Assembly: GCA_023957375.1 (NCBI GenBank)
Contig: JAMLHB010000002.1
Span: forward strand, 186,001-250,000
DNA from: Flavobacteriales bacterium
GTDB lineage: Bacteria > Bacteroidota > Bacteroidia > Flavobacteriales_F > PHOS-HE28
Direction: 5' to 3'
DNA: 64,000 bases
The first letter of the stretch is position 1, and each line of letters starts with the position of its first letter. Under the pieces are notes generated by a model. That model worked only from the letters and a program-made list of their open reading frames with translations. It made no database searches and was not told where the DNA came from. Below, piece by piece: positions 1 to 8,805 of the stretch. The position numbers were made by a program, and so were the translations under genes.

Positions 1-1635
1 GCCCTTGGCGGATGACCGCCGTTGAAGGTCGCCATTGTCCAAGCTGTTGAACAATTGCCCGCGCAGCGCGGGCTCCAGCCCTACGGACCACGCCGCATTG
101 AAGCGGTACCGCACATACGCCCGGGCCGTGTAGCCGAACACCACCTCGCGGAAGGCCACGTCGTTGAACGGCGTATAGCCGTCGCCGGCGCTGTTGGGCA
201 CCGCTCCGCGCCGCGCGCTCAGCAGCCCGATGGTGGGTCCTCCGCGCAGGCCGATGCTCCAGCGCCCCTGCACGATGTGGACATCGGCGAGCAATGGCAC
301 TTCCACATAGCTCACCCGGTTCACCGCGTCGCGGGCATCGCGAATGTGTTGGTGGTGAAGCACGGTGTCCGTGCCCTGTGCAAGCACATAGATCGTGGTG
401 TCCATCGATTGCCCCGTGTACGTGGGCGGCGTGCCCGCAAGGGTGTCCGTGATCACCAGCACGGCGGTATCAATTCCCGCCAAGTACCAGTACTGCTGAT
501 GGGTGGTCGATGTTGCATCCAAAGCATCCAACCGCAAGCGCTCCGCATATGTGCCGTAGTGCAGCCCGAAGCCCAGGCTGACGTTTCGGCCCGCATGCAT
601 CAACTCCGCGCCGAAACCAGCGCTGGAGGCCTTGCCCAGCGCGGCCGACCATTCATCACTGTTCCTCCCGGAGTACCTGGTGGTGGAGGTGAACACCCCG
701 CCCAAGGCGGTAATCTCCCACGGCGCGCGTTCAGGTACGATGGGGGGCGCAGTTGGTGCAGGGGAAGTGGCCAGCGCTGAATCTGCGGGAGCCGACGGAA
801 GCACGGAAGCAGTGGGGGCTGCCGCAACAGTGTCCTTCCACGCAGCTGCGGCAGGTGATCCGGTGGTGCTTGGACCACCTGCGGGATCTTGCGCCACCAC
901 CAGCCCTTGTTCCATGGCGCCGGGATCGGGGGCTGTGGAAGGCACTTCCGTTGTCGATCCCGTGACGGATGCCAGCTCCGGTTGGAAGGCAGGTGCAGGG
1001 TCCACACTTGAAGTTCCTGCAACTGCTTGCGGCAACGACGCAGCCGTCGCCTCCTCCTCCTGCCTGGCCGTTTCACCGATCGTGCCCAGCGATGCATGCC
1101 GCACCAGGCTGTCCATGCTCTTCATGGTTGCCCGCTGCGTTTCCTCCGGAGAGGCCAAGGGTATTGCTGGTGCATTTGCTGCTTTCAGCGCATGCAGGGC
1201 CTGCACGTTGTGATCCCCGTTCCGGTGCGGAAGAGTTGCCGTTCTGCTTTCCGTTGGCTTGGGCAACACGGTGGTTGCCACATGATTTTCTTCCGGCACT
1301 TCGGCCGCTGTGAAAGATTCCTCCTGGACACCCGGTCTGGGATCATCGCTTCCCACCGCTTGTTGCGTCGCATGTTCCACTTGCCGCACGGGCGCTTCCA
1401 CCGGTAAGGCAACCCCGGCACGCGAAGGTGCCTTGTCCGATCCCTGGCCGGGCAGCAGCATCCAGGCCAACAGCAAGAGCAGTCCGGCTCCCCCGGCCCA
1501 CCAGCCCCACCGCCTGGAACCGCGCCGGGCATCCAGTAGCGCACGGGCCTGCTGCCAGTCCGCATCGCTGTATTCCATGCGGCGATCCTGCAACTTGCGC
1601 CGGGCCAGTTCGTCAAATTCCTCGTTTGTGCTCAT
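1..1635 (-). CDS. Membrane-anchored protein with outer-membrane beta-barrel-like C-terminus, partner of ECF sigma factor (partial)
   Basis: The reading frame is open from an ATG at 1635 to the left edge (545 codons visible, no stop), so the 3' end lies outside the window. Residues 1-42 are charged and predicted cytoplasmic. Residues 43-62 form a hydrophobic membrane span containing WGWWAGGAGLLLLLAWML. Residues 70-300 are a low-complexity Ala/Pro/Ser/Thr/Glu linker. From about residue 304 (WEITALGGVFTSTTRYSG) the sequence has alternating aromatic beta strands with glycine-rich turns, like Bacteroidota outer-membrane beta-barrel (porin family) domains. The start ATG overlaps the stop of the upstream sigma factor as ATGA, which implies translational coupling. 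Sigma factor plus membrane-spanning partner is a familiar Bacteroidota arrangement, so an anti-sigma or signal-transduction role is inferred. No zinc-binding anti-sigma motif is visible. Confidence 0.7.
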   Translation of the reverse strand, partial: MSTNEEFDELARRKLQDRRMEYSDADWQQARALLDARRGSRRWGWWAGGAGLLLLLAWMLLPGQGSDKAPSRAGVALPVEAPVRQVEHATQQAVGSDDPRPGVQEESFTAAEVPEENHVATTVLPKPTESRTATLPHRNGDHNVQALHALKAANAPAIPLASPEETQRATMKSMDSLVRHASLGTIGETARQEEEATAASLPQAVAGTSSVDPAPAFQPELASVTGSTTEVPSTAPDPGAMEQGLVVAQDPAGGPSTTGSPAAAAWKDTVAAAPTASVLPSAPADSALATSPAPTAPPIVPERAPWEITALGGVFTSTTRYSGRNSDEWSAALGKASSAGFGAELMHAGRNVSLGFGLHYGTYAERLRLDALDATSTTHQQYWYLAGIDTAVLVITDTLAGTPPTYTGQSMDTTIYVLAQGTDTVLHHQHIRDARDAVNRVSYVEVPLLADVHIVQGRWSIGLRGGPTIGLLSARRGAVPNSAGDGYTPFNDVAFREVVFGYTARAYVRYRFNAAWSVGLEPALRGQLFNSLDNGDLQRRSSAKG

Positions 1636-2198
1636 GGCAATGCGGTTTTTACAGTAGCCTGAGTGCCCGCCATGCGGGCGATGGCCTGTTGCAACAATTG
1701 GCGGGCATGCGCCACGTGCCACTTGGAGGTGCCTGCACTGATGCCCAGCAGCTCGCCGATCTCCCCATGTTGGTACCCGTCGATCACGAACAGGTTGAAC
1801 ACCTTGCGGGAAGTTTCCGGCACGTGCTGCAACAGTTCCGCGAAGGCTTCCGCCTCCATCGTACGCAGGTAGTCGTTCACTACGCTGCCTGCAGATAGCT
1901 CCATCGGCGCATCCATGGTTTCGTGTGTTTTGCGGTCACGCTCCTTGCGGTAGTGGTCGATCACGGTGTTGATCATGATCCGCCGCACCCAGGCTTCGAA
2001 GGGCACCTCCCGCCGGCGTTTGCCCAAGTTCAGCAGCACTTTCAGGAATCCCTCGTTCATGCGTGCCGACGCATCCTGCCGGTTGTGCTCATAGCGCGAG
2101 CAGATCGACATCATCAGCGGGTACAGGGCCTTGTACAGTTCATGTTCCGCCCGCGGGTCCCTGCGGATGCAATCGGCGATCAGGCGTTCAGGGACCAT
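1632..2198 (-). CDS. ECF-type RNA polymerase sigma-70 factor
   Basis: This 188-residue protein fits the extracytoplasmic-function sigma family. It has a region 2 segment (ELYKALYPLMMSICSRY, then FEAWVRRIMINTVIDHYRK) followed by a region 4 helix-turn-helix (VFNLFVIDGYQHGEIGELL, GTSKWHVAHARQLL). I take the ATG at 2198. The in-frame GTG at 2225 lies inside a perfect hairpin that probably terminates the upstream gene. The stop overlaps the start of the next gene as ATGA, so the two are translated together. Such factors usually respond to envelope signals through a cognate membrane partner, here the adjacent barrel-tailed protein. The target promoters are unknown. Confidence 0.9.
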   Translation of the reverse strand: MVPERLIADCIRRDPRAEHELYKALYPLMMSICSRYEHNRQDASARMNEGFLKVLLNLGKRRREVPFEAWVRRIMINTVIDHYRKERDRKTHETMDAPMELSAGSVVNDYLRTMEAEAFAELLQHVPETSRKVFNLFVIDGYQHGEIGELLGISAGTSKWHVAHARQLLQQAIARMAGTQATVKTALP

Positions 2199-2211
2199 GG
2201 GTGCAATGTGC

Positions 2212-2245
2212 GGAAAGGTGCCCACCGGTTCGCGGGCACCTTTCC
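2212..2245 (-). terminator. Perfect 12-bp hairpin between T9SS gene and sigma factor
   Basis: GGAAAGGTGCCC at 2212-2223 is exactly complementary to GGGCACCTTTCC at 2234-2245, with a 10-base loop. It lies 18 bases past the stop of the upstream minus-strand T9SS gene and just before the sigma factor ATG. There is no clear T-tract, so termination is inferred from position and stem strength. It could also be an attenuator for the sigma gene. Confidence 0.55.
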
Positions 2246-2262
2246 AAAGCTATTGTTCGGTG

Positions 2263-4623
2263 CTACCTGACCTTCAGGAAGCGTTGGATTGCGCTCGTAG
2301 TTCCGTTGCCGATCCGCACCAAGTAGAGCCCTTCGTCCAGGCGGCCGATGGGTAGTTGCAGCTGCTGGTCGCCGCTGTTGAGGCGGTGGTTGGCTCGGAG
2401 GATCACCCGGCCATCGGCGGCAATGATCTCCACGGGCACGAGCCCGCCGAAGTTGCTGGTCACCGCGATGTTCAGCAGTTCATCCGCCGGGTTGGGCCAT
2501 AGGCGCAGTCCGCTCACCGCCGGGGCCTCGGGGATGCTGGTGGGTGTGCCTTGGACCACGTTGAGGGTGAAACCGCCGGAGCGGTCGTCCAACGGGACCG
2601 GGTGCCCGCCGCCCATGGGCGCCATGCCGTTCAAGATGCCGTTCTCATCCACGCTCACAGTGTCGCAGTAGCTGTCGGTGCAGCCGCCGTTCATCGGGTC
2701 GCCGGAAGTCATGGTGAGGCAAAGCAGCCAAGGGCCGGGGCCGTCATAGGTATGGCTGGGGAAGGCTTCGGTGGAGCTGGTGCCGTCTCCGAAATCCCAG
2801 AAGAACTGGTAGGTGCCGTTGCCACCGCTGCTCAGGTTCCACACCCACACTTGATTGGGGATGGGCGTGATGCCGCCTGAAGTGCTGTCGTAAGCTTGAA
2901 TGGCCCAGAAGCTGGCTTCGCAAGGTGTGTTCACCGGAGGATTGATGTTCCCATTGGCATCCACCACCACGCTGTCACAAGTCGAGCACGACCCATTGAG
3001 GGAATCGGTCACATTCAGGCAAACGGAGTACGAACCTGGCGCGGTGAACGTGTGCGATACGGATTCACCCGGTTGTGTTCCGGTGTCGGAGAAATTCCAG
3101 ATGTAGGTCTCTCCGCCGGCGCTGCCCGAGGTGCAGCTCGTGAAGGTAGCGGTGAACGGCGCAGCTTGCTCCATGGTGATGCAGGCGTTGCATCCCGTGG
3201 AACTCGAATCGGGAACACATACGCAATTGATGTTCCAGATGCCGGAAATTGCGGTGCCGGCAATGGTGCATGCCGTGCCGGGCAAGGCACTTCCTCCGGG
3301 AATGCCCATGCAGTCAACCATGCTGCCGCACACGCAGTCGGTCCCGATCACGTCATTCGCCGTCATCGGATCGCCGTCATCACAGGGGGAGCCTATGATT
3401 CCGTACGTGCCCGGGCAATTGTCGGCATTGTTGGACACATAGCCTACAGGTTGCGTGCAAGCGCTGATGGAGATCGCTGGATCACCATAGCCGTCGCCAT
3501 CGGCATCGCCGTACCACAATGGCGTGCCCAGGATATAAATCCCCGAACTGACATCCTGGCAGGGCGCAGTACCCACCACGGTGTACACGTAAAAGCCAGG
3601 TTGGTCCGTGTTCGGGTCGAAGGTGGTGCTGTGCGGGGCGCCCATGAAGGTCCACGTGCCGCCCACATCGGGCGTTCCGCCCAAAAGGGTGAAGAGGTTG
3701 GTGGGGCCCGCCAGGTCACACAGGGAATTGTTTGTCGTGGTGCCTGCATCCGGGCCGGTAAAGGCCGTAACGACCACCGATGAATCCGCAGCCCCGCACG
3801 CATTTGTCACGCTGACCTGGTAGGTCCCCGTAGTTGCCGTTCCGTAGGCATAACCATTCAAGCTATCGGAATAGATGATTCCGGGGCCGCTCCAGGAGTA
3901 CAGCAAAGGGGCTGTTCCCGTCGCGGTTGCCAGCACGAAGAGGCTGTCGTTTGTACAAAGCGTGAAAGGGGCGGTAATACTGGAAATACTTGGGGCCGTG
4001 CAGGGGTTGATGGTGCCGTCTGCGGCCACCACCACATCCTGGCAGGTGTGGCATAAGGTCCCAAGGACGTCCGTTGTGTTCAGGCAGACTACGTATGTTC
4101 CCGGAGCCGTGAACACGTGCGTTGCGGTGCCGCCCGTGACCAGGTCACCTTCGGGTAATTCCCACGTGAAACTATATGGGCCGGTGCCGCCGGAGGCATA
4201 GGCAGTGAGCAGCGCGGTGAAGGGCGCGGTCTGTTCCACGGTGAATGTGGACTGGCAGGAACCGCCGCAATTCAGGACAACATTGATCACGGTGGAGTCG
4301 GGAAAGAAGGAGTTCACAGTGTAGTGCAGCGTATCGGACAACATGGCCCCTTGGCAGGGCGTGCTTACCCGGAACCAGCCTGCCGTGCTGTCCATTTGCA
4401 TGGTGACTGAGAAGCCGCATGTGCCGGGATCCAAAGGCACATCGATGTTGAGCGAAGGCTCTGTACCGAACAGGGTGCCAATGTTGACGGAGCTCCCAGG
4501 CGTACACCCTGGCACGTACCCCGTGATGGTCACCGGGTAGGGAGGTGTTTGGCTGAAGGCCGTGAGCGCCAACAGCGTAGCGCCGGCCATGGCTATGGAT
4601 CGAAACGGACTTTGCATGGTCAT
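2263..4623 (-). CDS. Secreted PKD-repeat protein with T9SS type A sorting domain
   Basis: This 786-residue protein starts at an ATG at 4623, which gives a clean signal peptide (SIAMAGATLLALTAFSQ). Three PKD-like modules lie near residues 121-205, 480-535 and 565-640, with HVFTAPGTYVVCLN, HTFTAPGSYSVCLN and FWDFGDGTSSTEAF signatures. Near residue 370 the motif DADGDGYGDP resembles MopE/thrombospondin-type calcium-binding repeats. The C-terminus (about 705-786) has the T9SS type A pattern LRLWPNPADELLNIAV ... GLYLVRIGNG ... QRFLKVR. Export through the outer membrane by T9SS and cell-surface attachment are inferred from that domain. The gene is followed at close range by a paralog with the same ending, so the pair probably arose by tandem duplication. 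Substrate and role are unknown. Confidence 0.85.
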   Translation of the reverse strand: MTMQSPFRSIAMAGATLLALTAFSQTPPYPVTITGYVPGCTPGSSVNIGTLFGTEPSLNIDVPLDPGTCGFSVTMQMDSTAGWFRVSTPCQGAMLSDTLHYTVNSFFPDSTVINVVLNCGGSCQSTFTVEQTAPFTALLTAYASGGTGPYSFTWELPEGDLVTGGTATHVFTAPGTYVVCLNTTDVLGTLCHTCQDVVVAADGTINPCTAPSISSITAPFTLCTNDSLFVLATATGTAPLLYSWSGPGIIYSDSLNGYAYGTATTGTYQVSVTNACGAADSSVVVTAFTGPDAGTTTNNSLCDLAGPTNLFTLLGGTPDVGGTWTFMGAPHSTTFDPNTDQPGFYVYTVVGTAPCQDVSSGIYILGTPLWYGDADGDGYGDPAISISACTQPVGYVSNNADNCPGTYGIIGSPCDDGDPMTANDVIGTDCVCGSMVDCMGIPGGSALPGTACTIAGTAISGIWNINCVCVPDSSSTGCNACITMEQAAPFTATFTSCTSGSAGGETYIWNFSDTGTQPGESVSHTFTAPGSYSVCLNVTDSLNGSCSTCDSVVVDANGNINPPVNTPCEASFWAIQAYDSTSGGITPIPNQVWVWNLSSGGNGTYQFFWDFGDGTSSTEAFPSHTYDGPGPWLLCLTMTSGDPMNGGCTDSYCDTVSVDENGILNGMAPMGGGHPVPLDDRSGGFTLNVVQGTPTSIPEAPAVSGLRLWPNPADELLNIAVTSNFGGLVPVEIIAADGRVILRANHRLNSGDQQLQLPIGRLDEGLYLVRIGNGTTSAIQRFLKVR

Positions 4624-4719
4624 GGGTTTTCGTGGTGTACCTCCATACACGGCGTTCCGGGTGCAAGGGTTGGGTGCTGCCGTAATTTTTCTCTTCCAGG
4701 AGACGCACCCTGAACGGCA

Positions 4720-4753
4720 AACGGGTGCCCGCGCAACTGCGCAAGCACCCGTT
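4720..4753 (-). terminator. Hairpin between the two tandem T9SS genes
   Basis: AACGGGTGC (4720-4728) pairs with GCACCCGTT (4745-4753), and there is a second inner GCGCA/TGCGC pairing. The hairpin sits just after the stop of the gene starting at 6051 and before the gene starting at 4623. No T-run follows, so intrinsic termination is only probable. Confidence 0.45.
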
Positions 4754-4773
4754 ACCACCAAACGCACAACGAA

Positions 4774-6051
4774 CTATTGCAGTTTCACAAAACGGTGCGT
4801 GACAACGGAATTTCTGGAGCCGATGCGCAGCAGGTAGAGGCCCGGTGCCAAGTTGCCCGTGGCCAAGTGCAACATATTGGCGCCAACCGCCACCGGGAAT
4901 TCGCGCTGCAACACCACGCGGCCCGCATGGTCCATCACGGCAGCAGGCACTGTGCCGCCGCGCAGGCCGGAGAAGCTGATGTGCAGCTCGTCCTGCACCG
5001 GGTTGGGCCACAGGCGGAAGTTGCTGAAGGCCGGAATTTCCGGCATGCCCGTGGGAACGGATTGGATCACGTTGATCGTGAATCCGCCTTCGCGGAGGTT
5101 GGCACTGGCGCCATGATCGTGCAGGATCATGCCGTTCAAGTAGCCGTTGGCGTCCACGCTCACCGTGTCGCAGAAGCTGCTGGTGCAGTTGCCGCTGGTG
5201 ATGGTGAGGCACAGCAGCCAGGGGCCAGGCCCGTTGTAGGTGTGGCTGGGATAGGCCTCCGCGGAGGTGCCGCCATCACCGAAATCCCAGGCGAATTGCA
5301 CGCTTTCATCATTCGGGGTACTGAGGTTCACGGCCCACACCACGTTGGGGATCGGGGCCACCATGCCGCCGCCGTTGGAGGTGTCCTCGTAGGCCTGCAC
5401 CGTCCAGAAACCGGCCTGGCATGCTGCCGTATTGTTGGTGCTTACGGTGCCGTCAGCGGCCACAAACACCGTGTCGCAGGCCACGCTGCTGCATCCCGTG
5501 GCATCGGAGATCTGTATGCAGATGCCGTAAATGCCCGGCTGGGTGAAGGTGAAGGACGGAGCATTCTCCATCACCAGGGCGCCGTTCGGCATGAGCCAAA
5601 TGCAGGAGTAGGGCGGTGTTCCACCGCTGCTGCAACTGCTGAACAAGGCGGTAAAGGGCTGCCCCTGTACCATGCCGATGCATGCTTGGCAGGCATCGGC
5701 ACTGCCGCAGGCCAGGTCCAGCACCACAGTCTGGGTGCCGGTGGCGGCGCTGCCAAAATCATAAACCGCGGAATCACCGGTGATGGTGCCGTTGGTGCAG
5801 CTGGCAAAGGCGAACACATCACCGCTCGCACTGCCTAATGCCAAGCTGGCCGTGAACCCGCAGGTGTCATTCACCGGAACGCTCACCGATTGCGCAGGCA
5901 AAGTGCCTGGTCCTGTTTGCACGGTGACCATGGCGCCCGGGGTGCAGTCGGCCACCGCGCCATGGACCACTACGGTGTATGGCTGTTGGCCGAAGGTGGC
6001 GGCGGAAAACAGGGCGAAGCAAGCGCCGAGAAAGGGGGATCGTGCCTTCAT
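4774..6051 (-). CDS. Secreted PKD-repeat protein with T9SS type A sorting domain (paralog of downstream gene)
   Basis: This is a 425-residue protein. The ATG at 6051 is chosen because it opens a signal peptide (FLGACFALFSAATFGQQ). Two PKD-like modules follow (about 117-207 and 207-307, the latter with FAWDFGDGGTSAEAY and HTYNGPGPWLLCLTITSG). The T9SS type A tail is at 344-425 (NFRLWPNPVQDELHISF, GLYLLRIGSRN, HRFVKLQ). The last 200 residues closely parallel the neighbour at 2263-4623, including CDTVSVDANGYLNGM and the Gly-rich linker before the tail. The longer neighbour differs mainly by extra middle modules. Predicted surface or extracellular protein of unknown binding specificity. Confidence 0.83.
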   Translation of the reverse strand: MKARSPFLGACFALFSAATFGQQPYTVVVHGAVADCTPGAMVTVQTGPGTLPAQSVSVPVNDTCGFTASLALGSASGDVFAFASCTNGTITGDSAVYDFGSAATGTQTVVLDLACGSADACQACIGMVQGQPFTALFSSCSSGGTPPYSCIWLMPNGALVMENAPSFTFTQPGIYGICIQISDATGCSSVACDTVFVAADGTVSTNNTAACQAGFWTVQAYEDTSNGGGMVAPIPNVVWAVNLSTPNDESVQFAWDFGDGGTSAEAYPSHTYNGPGPWLLCLTITSGNCTSSFCDTVSVDANGYLNGMILHDHGASANLREGGFTINVIQSVPTGMPEIPAFSNFRLWPNPVQDELHISFSGLRGGTVPAAVMDHAGRVVLQREFPVAVGANMLHLATGNLAPGLYLLRIGSRNSVVTHRFVKLQ

Positions 6052-6407
6052 GGGTTGTGAAGCTTTGGGGTTAGTGGTGCTTTTCAATGGGTTCAGTGGC
6101 ATTGACCACAAGTGCCGCGAACGTTCCACACCGGCCATCGAAGGTATTGCATCGCGCTCCCCACATGCATGGAAGTCCTGGGCAAATGCCTCGCGTTATA
6201 TACGTTTCCAGCCAACTGCATGCGCACGTTCGGAGTACTGGACATCCTGTGGTATGGGGATACACGCAGAAATCCTTCAAGGGTTGGGTGGCTGCACGGG
6301 CCATGGGCCTTCCGCGCACACCACACGTGCATCATCAATGGACGGGCCGCAGGCCCTCTACCGGCTGCACATTGCCGCCCCGCCATGGGGCGCGCTGGTT
6401 TGGCACG
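6052..6407. other. Intergenic region without a supportable gene
   Basis: These 356 bases separate the T9SS gene from the DUF1287 gene. Short open frames occur on both strands but none has a ribosome site, a recognisable motif or neighbour-like codon use. I see no strong hairpin or repeat. It could hold the promoter of the gene starting at 6051. Confidence 0.5.
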
Positions 6408-6992
6408 TCACCCTCCGTACCGGTAATGCCCGATGATCTTGAAATCGAACAGGCAGTCCTCCAGCACCTGGCCGGCGCCGATGTTGTGTACGATCAGGTT
6501 GCGCTTCCCGTCAAGCGAACGTATCCCGGATACGATACCGATGTGCGTTACCCCTCCGCCGAGGTTCCAGCAGACGATGTCGCCGGGCGCGTAATCCCTG
6601 GCCTCCGTGGAGTTGGGCTCCACCGTTCCGTGCTTGGAGAAGAAGGCCATCAGGTTGGGCACGCGCCGGTGATCGATGTTGCGGTCCGGCTTGGTGAGGC
6701 CCCACTGCTTGGGGTATTCGGCAAACCGGCCCCTCATGTCCTCGTGCACCTCCCGCTGCAGGTCGATGCCCAGCTTGCGGTAGGCACGGATCACCACGTC
6801 CGTGCAAACGCCGCGGTCGGCTGGCACGTCGCCGTTCGGGTAATCCAAGCGGAAATAGGCGGGATCGTACCGGACGTTCTGTTTGGTCAAGGTCAGGGTG
6901 GAATCCGCCAGGCGGTCATAGAAGTTGGCTTGCCCATAAACCGCGGGCCGGAGGAGAAATGCAATCACGAAGGCGACAAGCAGGTGGTGCAT
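6408..6992 (-). CDS. DUF1287 family protein (NlpC/P60-like fold)
   Basis: This 194-residue exported protein starts at 6992 with signal peptide MHHLLVAFVIAFLLRPAVYG. The family signature is dense: RGVCTDVVIRAYRKLGIDLQ with a conserved Cys, VHEDM, PDRNIDHRRVPNL, and YAPGDIVCWNLGGGVTHIG with a conserved His. In NlpC/P60-like proteins a Cys/His pair of this kind forms the active site of a papain-like hydrolase acting on cell-wall peptides. That function is inferred for DUF1287, which has no well-established substrate. A longer open frame extends upstream to 7763, but it only shadows the next gene. Confidence 0.85.
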   Translation of the reverse strand: MHHLLVAFVIAFLLRPAVYGQANFYDRLADSTLTLTKQNVRYDPAYFRLDYPNGDVPADRGVCTDVVIRAYRKLGIDLQREVHEDMRGRFAEYPKQWGLTKPDRNIDHRRVPNLMAFFSKHGTVEPNSTEARDYAPGDIVCWNLGGGVTHIGIVSGIRSLDGKRNLIVHNIGAGQVLEDCLFDFKIIGHYRYGG

Positions 6993-7045
6993 GGCGGAAG
7001 GGTCTGTTGCAGGAACGCTGTTCGGGGCTGCTCCGTATGTGCCGC

Positions 7046-7417
7046 TCAGCGCAGCCCAGCCAAGGTGATGATCGCCGCGCCTAACAGCACTTCCACCACC
7101 ATGACGACATCGAAGTACCGCCCCGCCGACCCAAGCTTGATGCGCGACCAATAGCGGCCCAAGCCCGAAAACAGCACCATGATGCCCAAGCAGTACAGGA
7201 GGCCCCCCAGCGCCCCCACGTGCAGGGCTGCATACGCAAGCAAGAACCCGCCACCGAGGTAGATGCCCGCAAGAAACCGCACCAGGTCGTCCAGCACCAA
7301 TTGCGGTGGCGTGCCTTCGGGCAGGAAGGGCATGGCTCCCTTCCACATCAAGTTGGTTCCCCCGAGAAAGCAGATGATGGCAACAAGGCCAAGCAAGATG
7401 GCTAACGCGGTATTCAT
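7046..7417 (-). CDS. Small four-helix membrane protein, DUF4345 type
   Basis: This is a 123-residue, very hydrophobic protein with four predicted membrane spans (for example ALAILLGLVAIICFLGGTNL and FLLAYAALHVGALGGLLYCL). The conserved segment LDDLVRFLAGIYLGGGFLLA matches my recollection of the DUF4345 family. Its function is unknown. It sits 18 bases after the HXXEE gene on the same strand, so the two may be cotranscribed. Confidence 0.75.
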   Translation of the reverse strand: MNTALAILLGLVAIICFLGGTNLMWKGAMPFLPEGTPPQLVLDDLVRFLAGIYLGGGFLLAYAALHVGALGGLLYCLGIMVLFSGLGRYWSRIKLGSAGRYFDVVMVVEVLLGAAIITLAGLR

Positions 7418-7435
7418 GGATTTCCTGTTTGGCGG

Positions 7436-8080
7436 TTATCGGGGAGGGTTCCTGCGGTCCGTGGGCAGCAGTTGGCCATCCCGGAAGATGAAGGTGGTGT
7501 CGCGGTCGGCCAACCACCCGATCGGCTTGAACACCCCGAAGACATTGATGAGGATGCCCAGTGGAATACCGGCCCAGTAGTCCGCCATGGTGGCTAATTG
7601 ATCGGTGTGGATGATGTGGAAGAAGAAGAAAACGCAAGGCGCGAAGAACAGCCAACAGGTGGCCAGGCCCGCATTGTACAGGGTGCGTCCTTTCAGGTTG
7701 AAAAGGAAGGTATGCGCCACGATGTTGCCCAAGGAGACCAGCATGGCCGACATGCCCAACCAAATAAGCCGATCACCCGCCAAGGCAGCCAGCAAATAGA
7801 GCGTCCAGCCCATGCCCACATTGATCAGCATCGCCGTGTTGGTGTTCAGTGGATAGCGATCCGGTCTGTCGCTGTGGAACATCTTCCTGTTGATCATGCC
7901 CGGGAAGGTCCCCGGAAAGCGGTACTCCTCCACCTGATGAAAAAAAAGGGAGGCCAAGCTCAGCCACATCAGCAGCTGGTAGCTGGAAAGCCCTGCCTGC
8001 GGCCGGAGCACCAGGATGAGCAGCAGCAAACCCAACACACCACCCACATCATACCAATGTTTGCGGAACAAATTCATCAT
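7436..8080 (-). CDS. HXXEE domain membrane protein
   Basis: This protein of about 214 residues starts at the tandem ATGATG at 8080/8077. After a first membrane span (VGGVLGLLLLILVL) comes SLASLFFHQVEEYRFPGTF, which contains the family-defining H-x-x-E-E motif. Further spans and a polar C-terminus follow (WLADRDTTFIFRDGQLLP). HXXEE proteins are small integral membrane proteins of unknown biochemical role. The His/Glu motif in a membrane helix suggests metal binding, but that is inference. In-frame sequence upstream of 8080 lacks coding character. Confidence 0.85.
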   Translation of the reverse strand: MMNLFRKHWYDVGGVLGLLLLILVLRPQAGLSSYQLLMWLSLASLFFHQVEEYRFPGTFPGMINRKMFHSDRPDRYPLNTNTAMLINVGMGWTLYLLAALAGDRLIWLGMSAMLVSLGNIVAHTFLFNLKGRTLYNAGLATCWLFFAPCVFFFFHIIHTDQLATMADYWAGIPLGILINVFGVFKPIGWLADRDTTFIFRDGQLLPTDRRNPPR

Positions 8081-8201
8081 CCTCACATCAACACATGTGC
8101 GCCAGGTGTGGCACATAGCTGTACTCCCACTTGAACAACCGAAGTTCCAAATGGTGTGGCGGACGGCCCACCGCGATCGATCAATTTGTGAGCAGCCGGG
8201 G

Positions 8202-8801
8202 CTACCCCGCACGGAACACGTAACACCCGGCCTCGCTGGGGTGGTCCAGCACCAAGGTATCCGCCGGTTCCTTCCGGATCAATTGGATGATCATGAAATC
8301 ACCCATGGCGGCCACCGTGAAGAACAGGGCGAAAACGAGCAGCTTGGCACTGCCCAAGGCCATGGCCAGCATGGCTGGAGTAAACCCCATGATAATCGCC
8401 GGCATGAGCGCGCCGATGATATACTGCCGTACCCGCAGCGGCTCCTTGCAATGGCAGTACGGGGTGAGCATCTTCCACAACACCCCGAAGCGGATGGAGC
8501 GGAAGCCACGCTTGGCAAAGATGGCCCAGGTGATGCCGTGGACCAGTTCATGCACCACGATGCCGCCCAGCAAAAGGAACATTGCCCATCCACCGGCGGC
8601 GGCACCCAAGCCGTTGTCGAGCGAGGCCTTTATGGTGACCCACGTGTAGCGGTGGCCCCACAGCAGATAGAAGGGCAGCACGTACACCACGGTGATGGGC
8701 AGTAGCCCCAATAGAGCGACGCCATTGGCTTTCCCCAGGTCAATGGTGCGCTTCTCCCGCACGTATCCGGGCAACTCGGGTGCTGCTGTTGATTCCTGCA
8801 T
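8202..8801 (-). CDS. DUF3267 family putative membrane zinc metalloprotease
   Basis: This 199-residue protein starts at an ATG at 8801. The HExxH zinc motif is seen in GGIVVHELVHGITWAIF within a membrane span. A later acidic residue in FTVAAMGDFMIIQLI and a HPSEAGC segment near the C-terminus complete the usual DUF3267 pattern. There are four to five membrane spans. By analogy with site-2-type membrane proteases it may cleave membrane substrates, but no target is known. The start lies only 5 bases from a decayed urocanase fragment, so its native promoter may have been altered by that rearrangement. Confidence 0.85.
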   Translation of the reverse strand: MQESTAAPELPGYVREKRTIDLGKANGVALLGLLPITVVYVLPFYLLWGHRYTWVTIKASLDNGLGAAAGGWAMFLLLGGIVVHELVHGITWAIFAKRGFRSIRFGVLWKMLTPYCHCKEPLRVRQYIIGALMPAIIMGFTPAMLAMALGSAKLLVFALFFTVAAMGDFMIIQLIRKEPADTLVLDHPSEAGCYVFRAG

Positions 8802-8805
8802 GGGC

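Noticed and set aside
22-780. Long plus-strand frame at the left edge
   Set aside because: It is antisense to the open minus-strand frame of the sigma partner protein, and its composition follows that gene's codon pattern.
6052-6407. Overlapping short frames in both directions
   Set aside because: No start signals, motifs or neighbour-like codon use, so probably non-coding.
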